Positions 41,747-50,719 of a DNA stretch of 64,000 nt are shown here, piece by piece. How positions within the stretch are numbered: the first letter of the stretch is position 1; every line of letters begins with the position of its first letter. Below the pieces are notes generated by a model that worked only from the letters and a program-made list of their open reading frames with translations, did no database searches and was not told the origin of the DNA. Both the position numbers and the translations under genes were made by a program. The stretch comes from Sutterella faecalis (GTDB taxonomy: Bacteria; Pseudomonadota; Gammaproteobacteria; Burkholderiales; Burkholderiaceae_F), in the NCBI RefSeq assembly GCF_006337085.1, contig NZ_CP040882.1, positions 620,001 to 684,000 of the forward strand, read 5' to 3'.

Positions 41747-44700
41747 TTAGTCGACCTTCCCCTGGTGAAGGCTCTGCAGATCCCTCACCTTTTCGGAGAG
41801 TTCTCCGTGACGGATGCCTTCGGCCGCGGCGAGGCCGCCCGCCATCGTCGTGTAGTAGGTCGTCTGTTCGGCCAAGCACGTCTGACGGATCGCGCGGGCG
41901 TCGTCGAGTTCGTTCTCGTGTTCGGCAACCGACATGATGACGAGCTGGATCTCCTTATTCTTGATGAGGTCAAGAATGTTGGGACGCCCTTCGTGCACGC
42001 GGTTGACGCTGCGGCAGGGAATGCCCGCGGCCTGAATCACCTTCGCGGTGCCGGAGGTCGCGATGAGCTTGAAGCCCGCATGGTGAAGCTCATGCGCGGC
42101 AATCGCCACCTTGGGCTTGTCCGAATCGCGAACCGTGATGAAGCAGAGGCCGCCCGCAGGAAGCTTCGACGCTGCGGCGAGCTGGCTCTTTCTCAACGCT
42201 TCGCCGAAGTCGCGGCCGATGCCCATCACTTCGCCCGTGGAGCGCATCTCCGGCCCGAGGACCGGATCGACGCCCTGGAACTTCGCGAACGGGAAGACGG
42301 CTTCCTTGACGCTGAAGTACGGGGGCGCCTTTTCGAGCTCCTCAACCGTAAGGCCCTGGTCGGCAAGCTTGTCGCCCACCATGCAGCGGACCGCAATCTT
42401 TGCGAGCTGATGGCCCGTCGCCTTCGAAACGAAGGGAACCGTACGGGAAGCACGGGGGTTGACCTCGAGCACGTAGACCACCGGGTTCTCGGTATGGGCG
42501 TCCTTCACTGCAAACTGCACATTCATGAGGCCCACCACCTTTAGGGCCTTTGCCATTTCGCGCGTCTGGCGGCGGACTTCCGCAACGAGCGAGGGGGCAA
42601 GGCTGTAGGGCGGGAGCGAACAAGCCGAGTCGCCCGAATGGACGCCTGCCTGCTCGATATGCTCCATGACGCCCGCGACCGCAACGACATCGCCGTCGCA
42701 GACCGCATCCACGTCCATTTCAACCGCGTCGTCGAGGAACCGGTCGAGGAGCACCGGCTCCTCGGGGCTCACCTTCACGGCTTCGTGCATGTATTTGAGA
42801 AGGCGCTCAGGCGTATGGACGATTTCCATCGCGCGGCCGCCCAGCACATAGGACGGACGAACCACGAGCGGATAGCCGATTTCCTCGGCCTTGGCGAGCG
42901 CCTCTTCCTCGGTATAAGCCGTACGGTTGGGCGGCTGACGGAGGCCGAGCTTTTCAATAAGCGCCTGGAAGCGCCCGCGGTCTTCCGCACAGTCGATCGC
43001 GTCCGGGGTCGTGCCGATGATGGGCACGCCGTGGGCCTCGAGCGCGCGGCAGATCTTGAGCGGCGTCTGGCCGCCGTACTGCACGATCACGCCCTGGGGC
43101 TTCTCGACCTCGCAGATGGCAAGAACGTCCTCGAGCGTCACGGGCTCGAAGTAGAGGCGGTCGGAGGTGTCGTAGTCGGTCGAAACGGTCTCCGGGTTGC
43201 AGTTCACCATGATCGACTCCCAGCCGTCCTCGTGAAGCGCCATGGAGGCGTGCACGCAGCAGTAGTCGAATTCAATGCCCTGCCCGATCCGGTTGGGGCC
43301 GCCGCCGAGAACGATCACCTTCTTGCGGTCGGTAGGCGCGGCTTCTGAAACACGGCTTCTCTCGAAAGTCGAATAGAGATACGCCGTCGTCGTCGCGAAT
43401 TCCGCGGCGCACGTATCGACGCGCTTGAAGACCGGCTCGACGCCCAATACGCGGCGCGCTTCGCGGACTTCGTTTTCGTGACAGTCGGCAAGAAGCATCG
43501 CGATGCGCTTGTCCGAGAACCCGCGGGACTTCAGGGCCCAGAAGTCGTTTTCATCGAGTTCGTTCAAGCTGTGGCCCTCGATCGACTTCTCGATCTGAAC
43601 GAGCTCCTCGATCTGACGCAGGAACCAGCGGTCGATCTTCGAAAGCTCGAAGATTTCGTCGACCGTCATGCCGATGCGGAAGCCGTCGGCCACGTAGAAG
43701 AGGCGCTCGGGACCGGGTTCGGCAATCTCGCGCAGGATCTGATTCTTATCGATCGTGATCGGGTCGAGACCGCACTTCCCGGTCTCGAGCCCGCGAAGCG
43801 CCTTCTGGAGCGACTCTTCGAAGGTGCGGCCGATTGCCATCACTTCGCCCACGGACTTCATCTGGGTCGTGAGGCGATCGTCGGCGGCCGGGAACTTCTC
43901 GAACGCAAAGCGCGGCACCTTGGTGACGACGTAGTCGATTGCAGGCTCGAACGAAGCCGGGGTTTTGCCTCCCGTCATTTCGTTCCTGAGTTCGTCGAGC
44001 GTGTAGCCGACGGCAAGCTTGGCTGCGATCTTCGCGATCGGGAAGCCCGTCGCCTTCGAAGCGAGCGCCGAAGAGCGCGAGACGCGCGGATTCATCTCGA
44101 TCACGATCATGCGGCCGTTATTCGGATTGACCGCGAACTGCACGTTGGAGCCGCCCGTGTCGACGCCGATCGCGCGAAGCACCGCCATCGAGGCGTCGCG
44201 CATCGCCTGGTATTCCTTGTCGGTGAGGGTCTGCGCAGGGGCGACTGTAATCGAATCGCCCGTATGCACGCCCATCGGATCGAGGTTTTCAATCGAGCAG
44301 ACGATGATGCAGTTGTCCGCCTTGTCGCGGACGACCTCCATCTCGTACTCCTTCCAGCCGAGGAGCGACTCTTCAATCAGCACTTCGCTCGTGGGGGAGA
44401 GTTCAAGACCGCGCGAAACGATCGTGATGAACTCTTCCATGTTGTAGGCGATGCCGCCCCCCGTGCCGCCCAACGTAAAGCTCGGGCGGATGACCGCGGG
44501 GAACCCGACGGTCTTCTGGATCTGAAGGGCTTCCTCCAGCGTATGCGCGGCGCCCGAACGGGCGGACTCGAGCCCGATCTCGCTCATGATTTTCTTAAAG
44601 CGTTCGCGGTCTTCCGCCTTGTCGATCGCTTCGGGCGTGGCGCCGATCAATTCGACGCCGTAGCGGCGCAGAACGCCGTGGTGCGCGAGATCCATCGCGC

Positions 44701-44992
44701 AGTTGAGCGCGGTCTGGCCGCCCATCGTCGGGAGAATCGCATCGGGACGCTCCTTCTCGATAATGCGCGCCACCGTCTCCCAGTTGATCGGTTCAATGTA
44801 GGTCGCGTCCGCCGTCTGCGGATCGGTCATGATCGTCGCAGGGTTGGAGTTGACGAGAATCGTGCGGTAGCCCTCTTCGCGCAGGACGCGGCAGGCCTGC
44901 ACGCCCGAGTAGTCGAATTCGCAGGCCTGGCCGATGATGATCGGGCCGGCGCCGATGATGAGAATGGATTGAATGTCTGTACGCTTCGCCAT
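41747..44992 (-). CDS. carB: Carbamoyl phosphate synthase large subunit
   Basis: A 1081-residue CarB that makes carbamoyl phosphate from bicarbonate, ammonia and two ATP, for arginine and pyrimidine synthesis. Both ATP-grasp halves are present, with ILIIGAGPIIIGQACEFDYSG at the start, GGTGGGIAYN in the first half, FDYCCVHA at the second. The C-terminal allosteric domain (about 940-1081) includes KVAIAAHELHHAGFKLIATSGTA. Length is normal. carA lies directly upstream, 71 bp away, so the two are co-transcribed. Confidence 0.97.
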   Translation of the reverse strand: MAKRTDIQSILIIGAGPIIIGQACEFDYSGVQACRVLREEGYRTILVNSNPATIMTDPQTADATYIEPINWETVARIIEKERPDAILPTMGGQTALNCAMDLAHHGVLRRYGVELIGATPEAIDKAEDRERFKKIMSEIGLESARSGAAHTLEEALQIQKTVGFPAVIRPSFTLGGTGGGIAYNMEEFITIVSRGLELSPTSEVLIEESLLGWKEYEMEVVRDKADNCIIVCSIENLDPMGVHTGDSITVAPAQTLTDKEYQAMRDASMAVLRAIGVDTGGSNVQFAVNPNNGRMIVIEMNPRVSRSSALASKATGFPIAKIAAKLAVGYTLDELRNEMTGGKTPASFEPAIDYVVTKVPRFAFEKFPAADDRLTTQMKSVGEVMAIGRTFEESLQKALRGLETGKCGLDPITIDKNQILREIAEPGPERLFYVADGFRIGMTVDEIFELSKIDRWFLRQIEELVQIEKSIEGHSLNELDENDFWALKSRGFSDKRIAMLLADCHENEVREARRVLGVEPVFKRVDTCAAEFATTTAYLYSTFERSRVSEAAPTDRKKVIVLGGGPNRIGQGIEFDYCCVHASMALHEDGWESIMVNCNPETVSTDYDTSDRLYFEPVTLEDVLAICEVEKPQGVIVQYGGQTPLKICRALEAHGVPIIGTTPDAIDCAEDRGRFQALIEKLGLRQPPNRTAYTEEEALAKAEEIGYPLVVRPSYVLGGRAMEIVHTPERLLKYMHEAVKVSPEEPVLLDRFLDDAVEMDVDAVCDGDVVAVAGVMEHIEQAGVHSGDSACSLPPYSLAPSLVAEVRRQTREMAKALKVVGLMNVQFAVKDAHTENPVVYVLEVNPRASRTVPFVSKATGHQLAKIAVRCMVGDKLADQGLTVEELEKAPPYFSVKEAVFPFAKFQGVDPVLGPEMRSTGEVMGIGRDFGEALRKSQLAAASKLPAGGLCFITVRDSDKPKVAIAAHELHHAGFKLIATSGTAKVIQAAGIPCRSVNRVHEGRPNILDLIKNKEIQLVIMSVAEHENELDDARAIRQTCLAEQTTYYTTMAGGLAAAEGIRHGELSEKVRDLQSLHQGKVD

Positions 44993-45063
44993 TTTCTTCT
45001 GAGCTCTGATGTCTTCTGTTCTGTCTGTCTTCTCTATTGCGGATGCCTTTCGGGGCGCCTCAC

Positions 45064-46248
45064 TCAGCGCCGGCGGTATTCGGCAAGGCTCTTGGCGAAC
45101 TTCTCAAAGAGCGGATCGAGATCGTGCGGTCCGGGGCTTGCTTCCGGGTGGCCCTGGAAGCAGAAGGCGGGCTGACCGACAAGCTCAAAGCCCTGAAGCG
45201 ACCCGTCAAAAAGCGAACGGTGCGTCACGCGCGCGTTCTCAGGCAAAGTCTCCGCATCCACGGCAAAGCCATGGTTCTGACTCGTAATGGCGACGCGCTT
45301 CGTCGCGACGTTCTCAACCGGGTGGTTGGCGCCATGGTGGCCGAACTTCATCTTGAGGGTCTTCGCTCCCACGGCAAGGCCCATGATCTGGTGGCCGAGG
45401 CAGATGCCGAAGAGCGGAACCTTCGCCTCGATCGCCTTCTTCGCCACCTCGATCGCATACGTGCAGGGAGCGGGGTCGCCCGGACCGTTCGAGAGGAAGA
45501 TGCCGTCGGGTTCGTACGCCATCGCGTCCTCAAACGAGGTCTTCGCGGGAACGACCGTCACGCGGATGCCGCGGTCGGCGAGGAGCCTCAGAATGTTGGT
45601 CTTGATGCCGAAGTCGTAGGCAACGACGTGGTACGGGAACGCCACGGGCTGGCGGAACCCGGCGGGCTCGCCCTCTCGCGAGGGCTCCCAGCTCCCTTCG
45701 GTCCATTCGTAGGCTTCCTTCGTGGTCACCGTCTGAGCGAGGTCCTGTCCCGCCATGGAGCCCCAGCTCCTCGCGGCGGCGAGCACCCGGGCGACGTCTT
45801 CGTCCGAAAGCTCCCTGCCCGGTTCAGCCGTGAGGATGGCGCCGGGCTGCGCGCCCGTTTCCCTCAGGTGAATCGTGAGCGCACGGGTATCGATGCCGCT
45901 GATGGCCTTGACGCCCGCTTCCTTCAGTGCTTCCGGGAGAGACTGCTTCGCGCGCCAGCTGCTCGGGAAGTCAGCCGCAGCCTTGACGATGAGGCCGGCC
46001 GCATGAATCGAGCGGCTTTCCATGTCCTCAGGGTTGACGCCGACGTTGCCGATATGCGCGCAGGTAAGCGTCACCAGCTGTCCGGTATAGGACGGATCCG
46101 TCAGGATTTCCTGATAACCGGTCATGGAAGTATTGAAGACGACTTCGCCGGTCGTCATGCCGCTCGCGCCGATGCCTTCGCCGTGAAAGACGGTGCCGTC
46201 GGCGAGGACGAGCAGAGCTTCAGGCCGGGTTCTTTGAATAAGTGCCAC
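45064..46248 (-). CDS. carA: Carbamoyl phosphate synthase small subunit
   Basis: A 394-residue glutamine amidotransferase subunit that supplies ammonia to CarB. GEVVFNTSMTGYQEILTDPSY is the N-terminal signature; FGICLGHQIMGLAVG holds the catalytic Cys, and FCFQGHPEASPGP the His and Glu of the triad. The frame runs to 46314, but GTG at 46248 has GAGAGGA eight bases before it and gives a family-like N-terminus (VALIQRTRPEALLVLADG). The upstream 300 bp are AT-rich and should carry the promoter. Confidence 0.95.
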   Translation of the reverse strand: MALIQRTRPEALLVLADGTVFHGEGIGASGMTTGEVVFNTSMTGYQEILTDPSYTGQLVTLTCAHIGNVGVNPEDMESRSIHAAGLIVKAAADFPSSWRAKQSLPEALKEAGVKAISGIDTRALTIHLRETGAQPGAILTAEPGRELSDEDVARVLAAARSWGSMAGQDLAQTVTTKEAYEWTEGSWEPSREGEPAGFRQPVAFPYHVVAYDFGIKTNILRLLADRGIRVTVVPAKTSFEDAMAYEPDGIFLSNGPGDPAPCTYAIEVAKKAIEAKVPLFGICLGHQIMGLAVGAKTLKMKFGHHGANHPVENVATKRVAITSQNHGFAVDAETLPENARVTHRSLFDGSLQGFELVGQPAFCFQGHPEASPGPHDLDPLFEKFAKSLAEYRRR

Positions 46249-46586
46249 GATGGATTTCCTCTCTGGGGTATCAAGGGATTGCAGAGGTTCTCGGAAACCG
46301 GCGTGCGCGCTCAAAAACGCTTCATGAACGTCAGAGGCCTGCCGGGAGAAGCTCTGTGAAAAAGCATTCCGGCAAGTCTATCGGCGCCATATTTACCTTC
46401 ATTTGACGCCATCTAAGTAAAACAACCTAGGCGGATTCAACGCCGTCAACGCCCTCCTTAGTGTTGATTTTTTGTCGACAATTGAAGGGTTTACGGTGAA
46501 CACGGTTGGAGCGGGCGAACGCTTTTTCCTCCGTGCGCCGCCCGGGGACGAGCTTCTTTTTTAGGTCCTCTCGCCCGAAAGCCTCT
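46249..46586. other. Intergenic region upstream of carA, 338 bp
   Basis: Contains the carA promoter area on the minus strand (TTGAAT with TTTACTTAGAT further on, and ATTGTCGACAAAAAATC) and the 3' flank of the DMT exporter gene. No PyrR-type anti-terminator or ArgR box could be recognised with confidence. No gene seen. Confidence 0.4.
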
Positions 46587-47465
46587 CTACGCGGCAGAAG
46601 ATGTGTTTTTCTGCGTCCTCCGGCGCTCGATCATCGTGGCGGCAGCCGATGCTCCGATGATGAGCACGATCCCGATGAAGGCTTCAGCCGAGAGGCTTTC
46701 ATTAAAGAAAACAAGTCCGAGAAGCGCGGCGAAGGGGATGCCTGAGAAGTAGAAGACGGAATTGACGAACCAGTTCCCGTACTTCCAGCCGCCTGCGCGG
46801 CAGAGCTGCACGATGAGCACAAGAAGCCCGATGAGAAGCACCTTCGGCTCCGTACAGATGAGCCCATCGACCTCCCCCCGATAGAAATACCCGCCGGCGA
46901 CCCCGGCAAGAAAGCAAAAGGTTGAAAGGTAGAAGGTCGTGCGCACGACCGGCTCCTCCCGCTTCCCGACGGCGCGCAGGAGAAGCGTTGAGCAGGCGGC
47001 GGCGAGTCCCAGAATGCCGCCCAGGATCAGATGGCGCAGCGTCAGCCCGTCCGCGGTCGGATTAAGCGCAAGAATAGAGCCGCCGAACCCCACCGCAAGA
47101 ATTGCGGCAAGCGTGAGAAAGCTCACTTTCCGATCCCACTTCATCACCCACATGATGAGAAGGATGAAGAAAGGAGACGTATAGAGCATGCATTCAGCCG
47201 CGCAGACCGGAATCTCCTGCGCGAGGATGATTGCCGAAACGGAAGCGCAGAGCCCCGTGCAGCCGCGCGTGAGATGAAGCCGCCAGCAGGACGTCAGAAA
47301 AGGCGTCCGGGTTTTGAGCATCCAGAAGGTGCAGAGCGCGCTCACGCCCAGATACTGCGCCGTCATGAGTTCAAGGAAATCATGCGTCGTGCCGATGCTG
47401 CGGATCAATGCCGTTTCACAGGCGCCGAAGAAGGCAGAGAGCAGAATGAGAACGCTTGAACTCAT
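46587..47465 (-). CDS. DMT-superfamily (EamA) metabolite exporter
   Basis: A 292-residue inner-membrane protein with ten predicted helices in two EamA repeats. Helices include LILLSAFFGACETALI, FFILLIMWVMKW, AAILAVGFGGSILAL and VLLIGLLVLIVQLCRAGGWKY; the second repeat ends with FIGIVLIIGASAAATMIERRR. Family members export amino acids, purines or related metabolites; the substrate is not readable. The shared upstream region with the M20 peptidase contains a long inverted repeat (47501-47536), and the genes are divergent, so joint control by one regulator is possible. Confidence 0.85.
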   Translation of the reverse strand: MSSSVLILLSAFFGACETALIRSIGTTHDFLELMTAQYLGVSALCTFWMLKTRTPFLTSCWRLHLTRGCTGLCASVSAIILAQEIPVCAAECMLYTSPFFILLIMWVMKWDRKVSFLTLAAILAVGFGGSILALNPTADGLTLRHLILGGILGLAAACSTLLLRAVGKREEPVVRTTFYLSTFCFLAGVAGGYFYRGEVDGLICTEPKVLLIGLLVLIVQLCRAGGWKYGNWFVNSVFYFSGIPFAALLGLVFFNESLSAEAFIGIVLIIGASAAATMIERRRTQKNTSSAA

Positions 47466-47500
47466 GGGAAAAAAGAATCAATGCGGCGGGAGAAAAGCAA

Positions 47501-47536
47501 TAGTCAATTTTATCTATCGAAAGGATCTATTGACTA
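47501..47536. promoter_or_regulatory. Inverted repeat in divergent DMT/M20 promoter region
   Basis: Perfect 8-bp arms tagtcaat / attgacta separated by 20 bases, between two divergent genes. Suits a regulator binding two half sites; alternatively a chance feature of AT-rich DNA. Confidence 0.4.
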
Positions 47537-47659
47537 CCACTTAATGCGTAAACCTCTCGGCACGGGTAATTCTCGTCTGGAAAAAAATCGCCGGGAAGTG
47601 CATGATTTTTCCACCCATCACGCATCCGTGCACTTTGCCTCGCAAGAGAAAACGAAGCT

Positions 47660-48946
47660 ATGAAGACAGAAAATATTCCTCCGATTTCGGCCCAGGCCGA
47701 AAATGCGCTCCGCACCATTGCGGGACTCCCCGAAGTCAGAAAGGCGCTGCAAAGCATTCATGACCGGACGGATCAAGCGATCCGGCTCCAGGTCGAGCTC
47801 TGCGAAATTCCGGCTCCCACCTTCAGGGAGGAAGTGCGGGCGAAGCGCATCGTCGAACTCATGCACGAATGCGGGCTCGAGGATGTTTCGATCGACGGGA
47901 TCGGAAACGTCGTCGGCCGCTGGCAGGGAACGGACCCGCAGGGGCCGCTCCTCGCGATCGGCGCTCACATGGATACGGTGTTCCCGGAAGGCACCGACGT
48001 CACGGTCCGGCAGGAAGGAAACCGCTATTACGGCCCCGGCATCGGCGACAACTGCGCGGGACTGCGCGCGGTTCTTGAGACGCTCCGCGCCATGAAGGCG
48101 GCCGGCATCCGCACGAAAGGGAGCATCCTCTTCATGGGCACCGTGGGCGAGGAAGGCCTGGGCGACATCCGGGGTTCCAAGTACCTCTTCGACAAATCGG
48201 GACTTCCCGTCGACGGGCTCCTTGCCGTCGACAACACGGACGTGGGCCGCATTCTTTACGGCGCCATCGGCTCGCATCGCTGGCGCTTCACGGTGAAGGG
48301 CCCCGGCGGCCACAGCTACGGCGCCTTCGGCGCCACGCCGAGCGCCATTCACGCGATCTGCATTGCGGGCGCAAAGGTCGCCTACCTCAAGGCCCCGCAG
48401 GACCCGAAAACGACCTTCACGATCGGCACGATCAAGGGCGGCACATCCGTCAACACCATCGCCGCGGAATGCTCCGTCGACGTCGACATCCGCAGCCTCG
48501 CAATGGAGCCGATGCTCGCGCTCGAAAAGGAAATCCGCGGGGCGTTCGCCGCCGGCGTTGAGGAAGAAAACCGCATCTGGGGAATTACCGATCCTGAGAA
48601 GCAGCTCCGCCTCGTCGAAGAGATGATCGGCGACCGTCCGGCGGGCCTGCGCCCCCACGACTGCCCGGTGCTTCAGGCCTCGCGCGCCGCGCAGGCCGAG
48701 CTCGGGATTCCGCTCACCAACTACGGCTTCTCGTCAACCGACGCCAACAAGCCCATGAGCATGGGCATTCCCTCCACCTGCCTCTCCGCAGGCGGCAAGC
48801 AGATGCGCACGCACACGGTTCATGAATACTTCGACGCCGTCGACATCCATCTCGGACCGCAGCTCATCATGCTCTCTGCGCTCGCGCTCGTCGGCACGGA
48901 CGCGACCAACCCGATGCTCCCGGTAAGGGAGCATTCGAAGGTCTAA
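47660..48946 (+). CDS. M20-family metallopeptidase (PepT/DapE type)
   Basis: A 428-residue M20 exopeptidase. Zinc ligands appear in IGAHMDTVF, in GIGDNCAG and in MGTVGEEGLGD; the lid and dimerisation domain spans about 190-300 with GPGGHSYGAFG. Near the C-terminus NYGFSSTDANKPMSMGIPSTC gives the last ligand region. No signal peptide, so cytosolic. It probably cleaves small peptides or acylated amino acids. Weak Shine-Dalgarno (AAGAGAAA). A strong terminator follows. Confidence 0.88.
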   Translation: MKTENIPPISAQAENALRTIAGLPEVRKALQSIHDRTDQAIRLQVELCEIPAPTFREEVRAKRIVELMHECGLEDVSIDGIGNVVGRWQGTDPQGPLLAIGAHMDTVFPEGTDVTVRQEGNRYYGPGIGDNCAGLRAVLETLRAMKAAGIRTKGSILFMGTVGEEGLGDIRGSKYLFDKSGLPVDGLLAVDNTDVGRILYGAIGSHRWRFTVKGPGGHSYGAFGATPSAIHAICIAGAKVAYLKAPQDPKTTFTIGTIKGGTSVNTIAAECSVDVDIRSLAMEPMLALEKEIRGAFAAGVEEENRIWGITDPEKQLRLVEEMIGDRPAGLRPHDCPVLQASRAAQAELGIPLTNYGFSSTDANKPMSMGIPSTCLSAGGKQMRTHTVHEYFDAVDIHLGPQLIMLSALALVGTDATNPMLPVREHSKV

Positions 48947-48970
48947 AAGAGACTCGCCCTGACGAAAAGA

Positions 48971-49013
48971 AAACCTCCGGAAGACCGTCAGATCCGTCCG
49001 GAGGTTTTTTCTT
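48971..49013. terminator. Bidirectional terminator between M20 peptidase and ccmI
   Basis: Stem aaacctccgga / tccggaggttt with T-run TTTTTTCTTT on plus and A-run before it, serving convergent genes. Confidence 0.9.
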
Positions 49014-49028
49014 TGCGGCTCAAAAGCG

Positions 49029-50027
49029 TCAGCGCTTCAGGGGATTCAATCCCACGCCGTCCTCGCCCATTTCAGGCGCGGCCGACATGCCGCCGCCCAT
49101 CTTGAGCATCTTGTCGAGGTCGCTCTCGGGCTTCTTTCCTGCCGGATCCGGCGGAACGGATTTGAGCCCGCCCGCGTCGAGCGTCATCTGGAGCTGCTGC
49201 GCGAGCGCGTCATGGACTTCGTTTCCTTCCGGGATCTGCGTGAGCAGTCGGTTGAAGTAGATCGCGGAATTTTTGTAGTCGCCCGCTTCAAACGCTGCCG
49301 CCGCGCCGATCATGAGCGCCTTCTGGTGCCAGGGATCGATTTCAAGCGCCTTTTGAGCGAGCGCTCCCGCCTTCACGAGGCTTGACGGATCGAGCGCAAT
49401 CTTGATGTCGGCGAGCTCGGCCCACGCGTTGGCATTCTTTGGCGAAAGCCGGGTCACGTTTTCGTAAGCGAGCTCCGCCTGCGAGAGGTTCCCCGTGGCG
49501 TTGTACTGCTCGGCGAGAATCTCCCAGGCTTCCAGGTTGTCGCGGTTCTTTTCCACGGAGGCTTCGAGAGACGCCACCGTCTCCGTCATATTGCGCTCCG
49601 ACCTCGCCTGCTCGCGGGTCGTGCGGATCTGCTCGATCGCCTTTTCATCCAGCGATGAGAAATCGCCGTACCAGAGGTAGGCGCCGATGGAGGTCGCCGG
49701 AATGATGACCGCAAGCGCCGCCGCCGTCACGAGCGGGAAATGCTCGACATTGCGGTGCTTCTCCGCCGTCTCGGGAGCGGTCTCGTCGATCACGCGAAGC
49801 GCAAGCTCATCCTCGCGCTCGAAGAAGTCCTTGTCGGCAATGCGGCCGGCTTTCCTGAGCTCCACGAGGTGATCGTATTCATCCCGCAGACTTGCGATGT
49901 TTTCAGCCGTACGCGTCCATTCGCCTTCCTTGTTCGACTTCCCCGAAAGAAGCCGCCAGGCAAAGAGGCCGATCACGCCCGCCATCAGGAGGATGGCGAC
50001 AACGCAGAAAATAATTTCGTACTTCAT
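49029..50027 (-). CDS. ccmI: Cytochrome c biogenesis protein CcmI (TPR-containing)
   Basis: A 332-residue inner-membrane protein with two N-terminal hydrophobic segments (IIFCVVAILLMAGVIGLFAW and VTAAALAVIIPATSIGAY) and a periplasmic TPR array (about 150-290: ASLEASVEKNRDNLEAWEILAEQY and following). Family CcmI/CycH delivers apocytochromes to the CcmFH haem lyase. Its C-terminus is low-complexity (MLKMGGGMSAAPEMG), which is uncommon. It follows ccmH by 13 bp at the end of the ccmF-ccmH-ccmI operon. Confidence 0.88.
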   Translation of the reverse strand: MKYEIIFCVVAILLMAGVIGLFAWRLLSGKSNKEGEWTRTAENIASLRDEYDHLVELRKAGRIADKDFFEREDELALRVIDETAPETAEKHRNVEHFPLVTAAALAVIIPATSIGAYLWYGDFSSLDEKAIEQIRTTREQARSERNMTETVASLEASVEKNRDNLEAWEILAEQYNATGNLSQAELAYENVTRLSPKNANAWAELADIKIALDPSSLVKAGALAQKALEIDPWHQKALMIGAAAAFEAGDYKNSAIYFNRLLTQIPEGNEVHDALAQQLQMTLDAGGLKSVPPDPAGKKPESDLDKMLKMGGGMSAAPEMGEDGVGLNPLKR

Positions 50028-50040
50028 TTGTGCCGCCTCG

Positions 50041-50715
50041 TCAGATTTCGGGTCGATAGTTCGGGTTGGGCTTCACTTCGCCCTTCTCGAAGATGAGTTC
50101 GCCCCGAAGGATTTTCTTCGCGCGCTCAACCGCCTCCGGCGTCGCTTCGCGGCGGCGCTGAAGGGCCTGCGCCCGGCGGGTGACGACGATGCGCGTCATG
50201 CCCCAGAGGGCAAGGAGGAAGAAGACGCCGGGCCCCAGCCAGAGGAGCCACGTCTTCGCCTTGAAGGGGGGCTTGAAGAGCACGTAGTCGCCGTAGCGGT
50301 CGACCATGAAGTCGATGATCTCGTCATCGGTCTTCCCGGCCTTCACCTGTTCGGCGACTTCGCGCCTCAGGTCGATGGCGAGCTGCGCATTCGATTCGGC
50401 AATCGTTTCGTTCGCGCAGACGAGGCACCTCAGCTGCGTGCTGATTTCATAAACGCGCGGGTTCGCCTTCGGATCGAATTCCGAGGGCCTCGCCTCGGAG
50501 GGCTTCAGGCTCTGAAGATCCACGGAGGGAGCTCCGCCCGAAGCGGCCATCCCGGCCGCATCCATGAAGGCCTGGGCCGAACGGGACTTTTCTGTTGCGG
50601 TCACCGACCCCATCTGCGGAGCGGCATTTTCCGCGGCAGCGGCCTCAAGCGCCGTCGCTGAAAGGAGCGCGAGCCCAAGCGCAAGGATGGTTCCCTTGAA
50701 AGTATTCATGGTCAT
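50041..50715 (-). CDS. ccmH: Cytochrome c biogenesis thiol-reductase CcmH
   Basis: A 224-residue CcmH with the reductase motif LRCLVCANE (Cys pair at about 96 and 99), FMVDRYGDYVLF and a C-terminal membrane helix (WLLWLGPGVFFLLALWG). It lies four bases after ccmF. It is longer than the usual 150 residues because about 60 Ala/Ser-rich residues separate the signal peptide from the catalytic domain. It reduces the apocytochrome CXXCH so haem can attach. A CcmG thioredoxin, normally between ccmF and ccmH, is missing here. Confidence 0.92.
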   Translation of the reverse strand: MTMNTFKGTILALGLALLSATALEAAAAENAAPQMGSVTATEKSRSAQAFMDAAGMAASGGAPSVDLQSLKPSEARPSEFDPKANPRVYEISTQLRCLVCANETIAESNAQLAIDLRREVAEQVKAGKTDDEIIDFMVDRYGDYVLFKPPFKAKTWLLWLGPGVFFLLALWGMTRIVVTRRAQALQRRREATPEAVERAKKILRGELIFEKGEVKPNPNYRPEI

Positions 50716-50719
50716 TTCT

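Noticed and set aside
43478..45175. Long plus-strand open frame opposite carB
   Set aside because: carB is fully conserved on the other strand, so this is a shadow frame.
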